Made by a program: the position numbers and the translations under genes
In this document: positions 55,801-62,669 of the stretch, piece by piece
Numbering within the stretch: the first letter of the stretch is position 1
Layout: each line of letters starts with the position of its first letter
DNA from: Spirosoma sp.
Lineage (GTDB): Bacteria; Bacteroidota; Bacteroidia; Cytophagales; Spirosomataceae
DNA: 64,000 bases
Direction: 5' to 3'
NCBI RefSeq assembly: GCF_026391055.1
Contig: NZ_JAPLET010000017.1
Coordinates: 248,001 to 312,000 of the forward strand
The notes under the pieces: generated by a model
Told to the model about the DNA's origin: nothing
Databases searched by the model: none
The model's input: only the letters and a program-made list of their open reading frames with translations

Positions 55801-58252
55801 GAAACTTGGCGTAAGCATTATTGAGAAGTTCAATGACATTACCCTGAAATCCCGGATCATTTATGTGTACACCATGTTTGTGCATCACTGGTCCAATCAT
55901 TGGGCCACCATGACGCCATGGTTTCGTAAGGGAATTGAAGCGGGTTATCAATCGGGTGACCTTTTGTACCTGGCCTATAGTGCTCAGGACTGTATTATCT
56001 GGGATCCGCAACTTGATCTTGAAACCGCTTCCAATGAACAACGCAAGCTGCTCAAAATTGTAAAAGAATGTGAATACCAGGACTCTTATGATTCCGGAAC
56101 CCTTTTTTTACAGATGCAGCTCAATTTCCGGGGTTTAACAGAGAGCAAGTACTCGCTAACTGATAGTAATTTCAATGAGTCAGACTGTGTGAATGGCATG
56201 ATGCAGCGTCATTTCATGACGGGAATTGCCAATTATCATATCTATAAGGCAGAGATCCACTTCCTATACAACGATGCCAAAGGAGCGCTGCCTCATGTTC
56301 AGGAGTTGGAAAAGAAAGTATCATCTGTAATGTCATTGCCGCAGTTGGTGCGTCTTTACATTCTTTCATTTCTGGTATACTCCACACTGCTTCGTGATGA
56401 AAAGGAGGAAGAGCAAAGCATTATGCTTGATAAAATGCATTATGCCCTGGCAAAGATTACCCGATGGGCCAGGCAGTGTGCTGAAAATTTCGAACACCTT
56501 CAGCTGTTTATGGAGGCAGAGCTGGCCGGCTTTTCGGGCAACATTGCTCAGGCATTAACGCTTTACGAACAATCCATAGCTGCAGCCAAAAAAAATAGCT
56601 TTATCCGTGATGAGGCAATGGCCAATGAAATGGCAGCAAGATTTCTTCTGCGTACAGGACTAACCAAAGCAGCAGAAGGATATTTACAGGCTTCTCGTTA
56701 CTTATATTACCGGTGGGGAGCAACCCGTAAGGTGGGAGATATGGCTCATAGCTACCCCTCACTTTCGGACTCATTAACAGATCTGGGTATTTCTGCTGAA
56801 GGGCAGGGCAAAACAGAAGTTACATTGCATGAGGCCACAATCAGCAATTTCAGTTCAGAATTGTTGGATATGAACTCTGTTTTCAAAGCATCTCAAACCA
56901 TTTCCGGAGAACTGGTGCTGGAAAAACTTTTAAAAGCTACTCTGAAAATCCTGTTAGAAAATGCAGGCGCCCAAAAAGGATTTCTTGTAGAGAATACCGA
57001 AGGTAAAATTGTGGTGCTGGCCCAAAATGATGAAGTTGCATCAGTCTCTGACGGGACCACTTCAACACTTAAGAGGCAGGTAGAGCCATTATTTCCGGTA
57101 TCGCTGATAAATACCGCTTTCCGAACAAGCGAAGCCATTGTACTTGATAATGCGTCTAAAATAAATCCCTTCTCTTCTGATCCTTACATCATCAGAAAAA
57201 AACCGCTGTCGGTAATGTGTGTGCCGCTTCCATTACACAATCAATGGCGATCTGCCGTTTACCTCGAAAACAATTTAACACATAATGCCTTCAGCGAAGA
57301 AAGGGTAAAGATTATCAAATTGCTGGCGGGCCAGGCCGCTATTTCCATTGCCAATGCAAGAATATATGAAGCCCAGGAAAAATTACTGAAAGCACAACAG
57401 CGGTTTGTACCGATCCAGTTTCTTAAAAACCTTGGGCACAAAGACATTGCCACGGTGGAGTTGGGCGAATCAGTTTCTATGGAAATGAGTGTGATGTTTT
57501 CCGACTTGATCGGATTTACTTCTATGGTCGAACAGTTGAGCCCGCATGATGTAATCGAGTTGCTAAATAAATATTACAGTACGTTGGGCATTCCTATTAC
57601 CGAAACAGGAGGATTTATTGATTCCTATGCAGGAGATGAAATCATGGCATTGTTTCCGGTTCAGGCGCAGCAGGCGGTAGCAGCAGGCGTTAAGATGTGT
57701 GATGCCCTACGACGTTTTAATGGGGAGCTTACGTTACGGGGCCGGCCGCCCCTGAACATGGGCCTCGGCGTAAATACCGGGCCGCTGGTACTTGGCACTA
57801 TGGGCGGGTTGGATCGCATGCAATGTTCTGTGCTGGGTGATACCGTAAATCTTGCGTCAAGGATAGAGCAGCTTACACGAGTTTATCATGCCCAGTTCCT
57901 GATCGGAGAAAATACGTACAGATCGTTGTTGAACCCCGATGCATTTTCTATCCGCATGGTTGATTATGTGGCAGTGAAAGGTAAAGCCATGGCCATTACG
58001 TTATATGAAGTCCTCGATGCATTGGAAGATGACCACCGAAAAGCGAAAGAAGCAACAAAGGAGCAATTGTCTTCTGGAATGAATGCCTACATAAAACGGG
58101 ATTTTGCCTTGGCGCATGTCATTTTCAGTGACTTATCAAAATTTGATGCGGCAGACCCGGTGCCCTCTATTTTTCTTTCAAGATGTGAGCGATACATGAA
58201 GCAGGCACCTCCCGAAAGTTGGCAAGGTTATGAAACGCTCGTTCAAAAATGA
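52823..58252 (+). CDS. Ser/Thr kinase - AAA ATPase - GAF - class III nucleotidyl cyclase
   Basis: An 1809-residue cytosolic protein with a GTG start 3 nt after the previous stop (the only in-frame option here). Residues 15-285 form a eukaryotic-type kinase (K45, catalytic H138-K-D140 in IIHKDIKPAN, D159 in DFA, and MSPEQTGR). Residues 310-600 are a PknK/AAA-type ATPase with Walker A at 340-347 (GYSGVGKS, K346) and Walker B LFLDDLQWSD (D470, D471). About 750-1340 is helical repeats, TPR-like. A GAF domain follows near 1353-1515, then a class III cyclase at 1553-1730 (D1561 in FSDLIGFTSM, G1604-D1605-E1606, and LGDTVNLASRIEQLT). The kinase-ATPase-GAF order is known from cyanobacterial giants that end in a histidine kinase; here a cyclase replaces it. 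Product nucleotide unknown. Confidence 0.92.
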   Translation: MDIKHNSSIAKPIPGYLLGEKISESALHVFYSAIREKDQQEVVIKTLIDRYPKKEDVASLRREYHILTKLQFDGIVKVHELVPFGNGNWGIVMEKFGISLREYLTRRENNLLPIEQFFTVAIPLVRLIGNLHEKRIIHKDIKPANILIDPETGNLRLIDFASSTELSREQPNFTLAKYIVGSLPYMSPEQTGRMNRDVDFRTDYYSLGITFYQMLTGQLPFTANDALEWVHCHISRQPIPANKVNRKVPAALADVIAKLISKNAEARYQSSYGLAYDLEKCSEQIRKGFFEFSFELAQADVFHTFQIPQKLFGREKELDRLELNFDNVCRGSVEFCLVSGYSGVGKSVLVQELGISIVKKRGYLISGKFEQFKQNIAYAAFAKAFRNLIYQLLGEPQESLDRWSIAINQALGSNGQLLIDLIPELELIIGSQPPVQELTPAETQNRFLMLLQSFVKVFATADHPLVLFLDDLQWSDIPTLNLIQRLAITQELGHLFIIGAYRDNAVDATHPLTLTIGEIQNKRFVENLHLEPLSLDAVNQIAMGTLLCDEQRAKPLSQVIFEKTAGNPFFTIELLKSLNVREIIYFNSVKGKWDWDIEAVKKTEKSDNVVDLLVARQSRLHAATQHVLQLAACIGATFDLETLAIIHESTMQKTAEALDEALRANMVIPLSENYKFVGLSAPFTTEYVPDIGEEERSNELNSSYRFQHDRVQQAAYSMIAPEKRQALHLSIGRLILQHTNEEKLDEVLMDVVGHLNEGRALVSDASDSKALADLNLKAGIKAKQSSAYEAALNYLKTGYELLNSDAWQVHYDLTWKLSEEIQHCTYLIGDWHEADHWTESMLQHSKTSVEKALVLSARTRQYATIGKMRESIRAACEGLAFLGFEFRQDPTPQHVAEETKQVAVHLKGRAIADLINMPSLEDTKAKIASQLMMETFAAAFLSGSGIMFPYLVLKSVNLALRYGNSPETAFAYAAYGMLLCGLLDDSSQGYEYGKLGVSIIEKFNDITLKSRIIYVYTMFVHHWSNHWATMTPWFRKGIEAGYQSGDLLYLAYSAQDCIIWDPQLDLETASNEQRKLLKIVKECEYQDSYDSGTLFLQMQLNFRGLTESKYSLTDSNFNESDCVNGMMQRHFMTGIANYHIYKAEIHFLYNDAKGALPHVQELEKKVSSVMSLPQLVRLYILSFLVYSTLLRDEKEEEQSIMLDKMHYALAKITRWARQCAENFEHLQLFMEAELAGFSGNIAQALTLYEQSIAAAKKNSFIRDEAMANEMAARFLLRTGLTKAAEGYLQASRYLYYRWGATRKVGDMAHSYPSLSDSLTDLGISAEGQGKTEVTLHEATISNFSSELLDMNSVFKASQTISGELVLEKLLKATLKILLENAGAQKGFLVENTEGKIVVLAQNDEVASVSDGTTSTLKRQVEPLFPVSLINTAFRTSEAIVLDNASKINPFSSDPYIIRKKPLSVMCVPLPLHNQWRSAVYLENNLTHNAFSEERVKIIKLLAGQAAISIANARIYEAQEKLLKAQQRFVPIQFLKNLGHKDIATVELGESVSMEMSVMFSDLIGFTSMVEQLSPHDVIELLNKYYSTLGIPITETGGFIDSYAGDEIMALFPVQAQQAVAAGVKMCDALRRFNGELTLRGRPPLNMGLGVNTGPLVLGTMGGLDRMQCSVLGDTVNLASRIEQLTRVYHAQFLIGENTYRSLLNPDAFSIRMVDYVAVKGKAMAITLYEVLDALEDDHRKAKEATKEQLSSGMNAYIKRDFALAHVIFSDLSKFDAADPVPSIFLSRCERYMKQAPPESWQGYETLVQK

Positions 58253-58370
58253 ACCAACTGTATTGGGGTACCGGCTTTTAGTTAACTTCCAGATGCGGTG
58301 TAAACACCCAGACCAACACGATAAATTCAGGCGTCAAACCAGTACAATATAAGCTTATGCAAATGATTTT

Positions 58371-59342
58371 ATGCCAACAATAAAAATTGGAATAGTAATG
58401 GACCCGATTGGCTCCATTAATCCTAAAAAGGATACCACACTGGCATTTATGCTTGAGGCCCAGTTGCGCGGCTGGCAGATAATCTATATGGAGATGGCCG
58501 ACCTCTTTATGCATAATGGACGTCCTGAAGCACGTATGCGCCATGTGAACGTTTTCAACAACACCAATAACTGGTTTGAGTTTGTCGGGGAAGAATACGG
58601 CTTGCTAAGCAGTCTGGATATAATCCTAATGCGAAAAGACCCTCCCTTTGACATAGACTATATAATGGCCACCTACATCCTGGAAAAAGCAGAAGCAACA
58701 GGAGTACTGGTTGTAAACAAACCTCAATCGCTTCGCGACGTAAATGAAAAAGTCTTTACTGCTTGGTTTCCACAATGTTGCCCCCCTTCTATCCTCACAC
58801 GTTCTAAAAATGCCGTAAAATCTTTCTTGGATATTCAAGGAAAGATTGCAGTAAAACCTACCCACAAAATGGGCGGACAATCTGTCTTTATTATTACAAA
58901 AGGTGATCCTAATACAAACGTAATTATTGAAGAGGTAACACAATCGGAGAGCCGTTACATTCAAGCCCAGGCTTACATTCCAGAAATTGCAACAATAGGC
59001 GATAAGCGTATTATCCTGATTGATGGTGTTCCAGTCAATTACGGAATTGCCAGAATACCCAATGGCGATGATCACAGAGGAAATCTTGCTGCCGGTGCCA
59101 GTGCAAATGGTTTTACACTGACCGAAAGAGACTACTGGATCTGTAGTCAAATTGGCCCCACGTTGAAAGAACGTGGCTTATTGTTTGTGGGCATTGACGT
59201 TATTGGAGAATATCTGACCGAAATAAATGTAACCAGCCCAACCGGTATCTGTGAAATCAATAAAATTTTTGATGTCAATATCGCATCCATGTTTTTTGAT
59301 AGATTAAACACCATCATTCAAAAACGACATTCCACTATGTAA
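58371..59342 (+). CDS. gshB: Glutathione synthetase GshB
   Basis: A 323-residue prokaryotic glutathione synthetase, close to the E. coli length (315). IGIVMDPIGSINPKKDTTLA is the N-terminal signature; ILMRKDPPFDIDYIMATYIL, VVNKPQSLRDVNEKVF and GKIAVKPTHKMGGQSVF belong to the GshB ATP-grasp fold. FVGIDVIGEYLTEINVTSPTG carries the metal-binding Glu and Asn. It ligates gamma-glutamylcysteine with glycine using ATP. It stands 118 nt after the kinase-cyclase and 5 nt before the glutamate-cysteine ligase, so the two biosynthetic genes are a tight pair. One odd point: the substrate-side motif RRNPRGDNRG-type region reads RIPNGDDHRGNLAAGASA, a mild variation. Confidence 0.95.
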   Translation: MPTIKIGIVMDPIGSINPKKDTTLAFMLEAQLRGWQIIYMEMADLFMHNGRPEARMRHVNVFNNTNNWFEFVGEEYGLLSSLDIILMRKDPPFDIDYIMATYILEKAEATGVLVVNKPQSLRDVNEKVFTAWFPQCCPPSILTRSKNAVKSFLDIQGKIAVKPTHKMGGQSVFIITKGDPNTNVIIEEVTQSESRYIQAQAYIPEIATIGDKRIILIDGVPVNYGIARIPNGDDHRGNLAAGASANGFTLTERDYWICSQIGPTLKERGLLFVGIDVIGEYLTEINVTSPTGICEINKIFDVNIASMFFDRLNTIIQKRHSTM

Positions 59343-59347
59343 ACAAA

Positions 59348-60736
59348 ATGATAGCTATGCCGCCAACAGTACTTACCAGGGAAATATGCAGAAATTACAT
59401 TGAAGCCCATTTATTGGACCCTGCTATCAGTAATGATGGAAAGGCAAATGACGGCGTTGGATACATTGGCCTGGAACTAGAATCTTTCCCTTACATCATT
59501 GATCCTCAAAAAGGCGTCCAACCAGCGCAGCTTTATGGCAGTAAAGAATCTTTAGTGAATGCGTTGATCCATGTATCAGAGCAACATGGAGGCTTGGTGC
59601 AGTACCTCGATCAAACAGGGATGGATGAACGCCATGAACCTCTTGTCGGAGCTATTCATTTTCCGGATGGCAGCACTTTCCAGTTTGAACCCGGGGGCCA
59701 GATAGAAATAGCTACGGCCCCATGCAATTGCATAGAGCAACTCAATGATCAGCTCACAGGCATGCAACAAATTCTTGGCAGGGTAACACAAAACAACCAG
59801 TTTCAATTTGCCCAATATGGTACCAATCCGTGGTTTACTGCGGATAAGATTGGCCTGCAGATGAACAAGACAAGATATCGGGCAATGGCTCGCTATTTTG
59901 ATGAAATTGGTGCTTTTGGCAGAATGATGATGGTTCAAACCAGCTCGCTACATGTGAATGTAGATTCAGGGTCAGATTGGTCCACACGGTCGAAAAGATA
60001 TGTTGCCGCCAACCTTTTGGCACCTTTTGCAACGGCGCTATTTTCCAATTCACCCATTACTGCCGGTAAAGTAACCGGGCATAAATCATACAGGAGTTTT
60101 ATCTGGCAACAACTCGATACGACAAGAACAGGAGTCTTCCCCATTGAAAAGCGATCCAGCACATTCGACAAAGAAGCGATCATTGATGCCTATCTCGACT
60201 TTGCCTTAAAGGCCCCGGTCATTTTCATTGAAGATTTCGGTGATGAACCGTTTCCTCTACACGTTACAATGGAATACTGGATAAATCACTCTATTAAAGG
60301 GTTATCACCGGTATTAGCCCATTTCATGAACCATCTTACACTCTTATTTCCCGAAGTTCGTTTGAAAGGGTACCTTGAATTACGGTCTGTCGATGCACCT
60401 CCTCCAGAGTGGCAAATGACACCCGCTTTGTTTTATGGCGGACTACTTTATTCGGACCAGTATCTGGATAAGGTGCTTGATTTGCTTTTGCCTTTTGCCT
60501 CGCAAATCCCACTGTTCATGAAAAAAGCAACGTATGGGCTGGAGTCGGATGACCTGTTCCATATCTCTAAAAAGCTGGTGCAACTGGCCATTGACGGGTT
60601 TTCTACTTTACCTGAATCATTCAAACGCGTTAATGATTTACAGCAGTTGATTGCCTTCTCGCAACGCTTTCCGTTACGACGACAAACGTTTGCAGATGAG
60701 CTACTCCGAAAACTCAATAAAATTTCATTTTCGTAA
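59348..60736 (+). CDS. Glutamate-cysteine ligase, GCS2 / plant type
   Basis: A 462-residue member of the GCS2 family (EgtA / plant GshA type). IGLELESFPYI holds the metal-binding Glu pair, FEPGGQIEIATAP is the family block, MMMVQTSSLHVNVDSGSDW and FSNSPITAG complete the active site, and SYRSFIWQQLDTTRTGVFP is the conserved later region. The reaction is ATP-driven ligation of L-glutamate and L-cysteine to gamma-glutamylcysteine, the first glutathione step. The gene starts 5 nt after gshB at ATG 59348; ATG 59357 is a possible alternative. Gene order is therefore reversed against pathway order. Being GCS2 and not the E. coli GshA type suggests a separate origin for the pathway here. Confidence 0.88.
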   Translation: MIAMPPTVLTREICRNYIEAHLLDPAISNDGKANDGVGYIGLELESFPYIIDPQKGVQPAQLYGSKESLVNALIHVSEQHGGLVQYLDQTGMDERHEPLVGAIHFPDGSTFQFEPGGQIEIATAPCNCIEQLNDQLTGMQQILGRVTQNNQFQFAQYGTNPWFTADKIGLQMNKTRYRAMARYFDEIGAFGRMMMVQTSSLHVNVDSGSDWSTRSKRYVAANLLAPFATALFSNSPITAGKVTGHKSYRSFIWQQLDTTRTGVFPIEKRSSTFDKEAIIDAYLDFALKAPVIFIEDFGDEPFPLHVTMEYWINHSIKGLSPVLAHFMNHLTLLFPEVRLKGYLELRSVDAPPPEWQMTPALFYGGLLYSDQYLDKVLDLLLPFASQIPLFMKKATYGLESDDLFHISKKLVQLAIDGFSTLPESFKRVNDLQQLIAFSQRFPLRRQTFADELLRKLNKISFS

Positions 60737-61303
60737 ATTATTGATGTAACTTGAAATCAATTCAAGGGCAGTAAAACCAAGCCATCAACGTGATGATAAA
60801 TTGTTTCGCGACTTCAGCCAGTTTGATACAGCACTGATGAAGGAGGAAATGTAAGCCCTGGAAAACTAGCGGTCGCCCCTGACCAGCTCTCAATGGATTG
60901 CAGTTTCCTTTTTTAAAGCAAAAGCGCGAACATACTTTGCCGCATCAGCGGACAGGTCAGATTATCAATGCCCTTTTAGTACTACTCTGTACCGGCCAGG
61001 CGACCAGCATATTACTTCCTCGACAATTTGACGAAAGGTAGTAGGCTGGATCAACTCAGCATACATCTCAACGAAAAGGATCGAAAATAAGGCGGCAGAA
61101 AAGCTGAACCTTCAAGGCTTTCTATGGATTGCCCACGGTTAAGCTAGCCCAATTAGACTGTCAACACCGAGGCACGGATTCTATCGACCCGTTCTTCTGC
61201 CGAATCGTCAACGATTACGTGTATACCTCTTCGGTAGCCCGGCTGTATATGTTTCTACTTCCTATTACCTAAAATCAGTTACAAACCAATAAAACCCTTA
61301 ACT
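60737..61303. other. 567-nt gap with fragments resembling decayed coding DNA
   Basis: No complete gene. Some frames hold protein-like fragments without start codons: one ends with DFSQFDTALMKEEM before a stop near 60854, another reads YYFLDNLTKGSRLDQLSI before a stop near 61089, and a third is open for nearly 60 codons up to about 61273. They lie in different frames and lack starts, so this is probably degraded coding sequence. I cannot name a parent gene. Confidence 0.35.
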
Positions 61304-62620
61304 ATGGCTTCATTCAAGTATCTATTTGGTGATGTGAACAAAATTGAGCAGTTGTTCCCTCCTGCGGAATATGCAAACTCAAGCCTCAAGTTTACCGATT
61401 ATACCGACGTAATTAAGCACTATACATGTAACTCGCTCAAAGCGGATGGGCTAACAGGTATCACAGAAAATGACGTAACCGTAACAAGATCAGAGGGAAA
61501 TTATTATATAGAACTCGCAGGCAAAGAGTTGAAAAAGGAACTGGAAACATTTGGTAAGCGCCATGCCAAAGTATTCAGTAAAAAATATGCACAGAAAGCG
61601 ATACGAGGCATGGAGTTGCTAAAAAAGCTGGGAATTTGGAATCCTATGGAGGGTTTCAGGGTCAACAACAGCCCAACGGATGGCACCTCCAAGTGGCACT
61701 TATTCCCTTCCTTAGGACTCAATATCATCAACCAGAAGGGTCTCCTGCTACTGCACTACCCACCATGGGCTATAGTGCAAAAGGGAACATTTGAAAATGC
61801 CATAACCTTCAGGCGATGGGAGCAACTACTCCAATGTGCTGGTATTCCAGATAGTGAGGTATCCTTCTTCAAAACGTTTATGGAGGTAAGTCCCATTGCC
61901 GCCCCTGGCTCGGGAGAGAGTGAATATCCCAACGACTACTTTCCCATTATGATGGCATCCGGTTTTTTTGACGGTGGCCCCGATCGGAACTATATACGCT
62001 CTATGCTGGATTTGTACCTCAACCCGCCTGGCTTGCCGAAGAACAGCAAATATACATTGCCCTTGTTGGTGTGTGGTTCACCACTGTATGACCCGCAGTC
62101 TCCTGGATGGTTCAGGGTTGCCTATAAAGGCATTATGCCCCAGGATGAACATGGAGTACCACAGGTGAATGTTATGCAAGCCGGTTCGTTCAAGGTTTTT
62201 CCTGACTCTAAAAGGGAAACCCCTTACCTTATTTCCAATCATATGATTGCTGCTGGTGTTACGGGGAAGTGTACCAATGATCCCACCCAAATTCCTGACA
62301 TCAGGAAATATGAAGCGCAGGACCTGGTATCGGCTACCTTTTTAAAATTATATGCCGAAAATCCTGATATAAGTCCTGAAGAGGCCAAAACCCAGGCATG
62401 CCAGCGGTGGTTTGGAAACGCTGATGGCTCGGGGGCGCCTATGCCCAAAGACGAGAACGACAGGCTCACCATTTGCGCATTGGCCCAGATGGATTTGTTT
62501 TTTGAGCCTAATCCCCCTCGGCCGAAATATACTTTTGATGAAGCGCTCCAACGGTGCAAAACAGCGACTAAACCGGGTGACCCCTGCTTTGGCAACATTA
62601 AAAACCCTGATGAAAATTGA
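61304..62620 (+). CDS. Unrecognised 438-residue protein
   Basis: A 438-residue, probably cytosolic protein without signal peptide or membrane span. I do not recognise the family. The N-terminal third (KFTDYTDVIKHYTCNSLKAD, ELKKELETFGKRHAKVF) is mixed. The middle is rich in Gly/Pro and aromatics (FPSLGLNIINQKGLLLLHYPP, NYIRSMLDLYLNPPGLP, SPLYDPQSPGWFRVAYKGIMPQ). The C-terminus holds an ordinary helical region (DISPEEAKTQACQRWFG) and ends with Cys residues (LQRCKTATKPGDPCFG). It starts after the decayed gap and ends 49 nt before the phosphoesterase gene on the same strand, so they may be one unit. Confidence 0.65.
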   Translation: MASFKYLFGDVNKIEQLFPPAEYANSSLKFTDYTDVIKHYTCNSLKADGLTGITENDVTVTRSEGNYYIELAGKELKKELETFGKRHAKVFSKKYAQKAIRGMELLKKLGIWNPMEGFRVNNSPTDGTSKWHLFPSLGLNIINQKGLLLLHYPPWAIVQKGTFENAITFRRWEQLLQCAGIPDSEVSFFKTFMEVSPIAAPGSGESEYPNDYFPIMMASGFFDGGPDRNYIRSMLDLYLNPPGLPKNSKYTLPLLVCGSPLYDPQSPGWFRVAYKGIMPQDEHGVPQVNVMQAGSFKVFPDSKRETPYLISNHMIAAGVTGKCTNDPTQIPDIRKYEAQDLVSATFLKLYAENPDISPEEAKTQACQRWFGNADGSGAPMPKDENDRLTICALAQMDLFFEPNPPRPKYTFDEALQRCKTATKPGDPCFGNIKNPDEN

Positions 62621-62669
62621 TCATATCACCCAACAATTTTTATAAATCCTACCATACACGAACCAGTTT

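Noticed and set aside
58626-59150. 174-codon minus-strand frame
   Set aside because: Antisense to gshB; Cys-rich and without sense as a protein.
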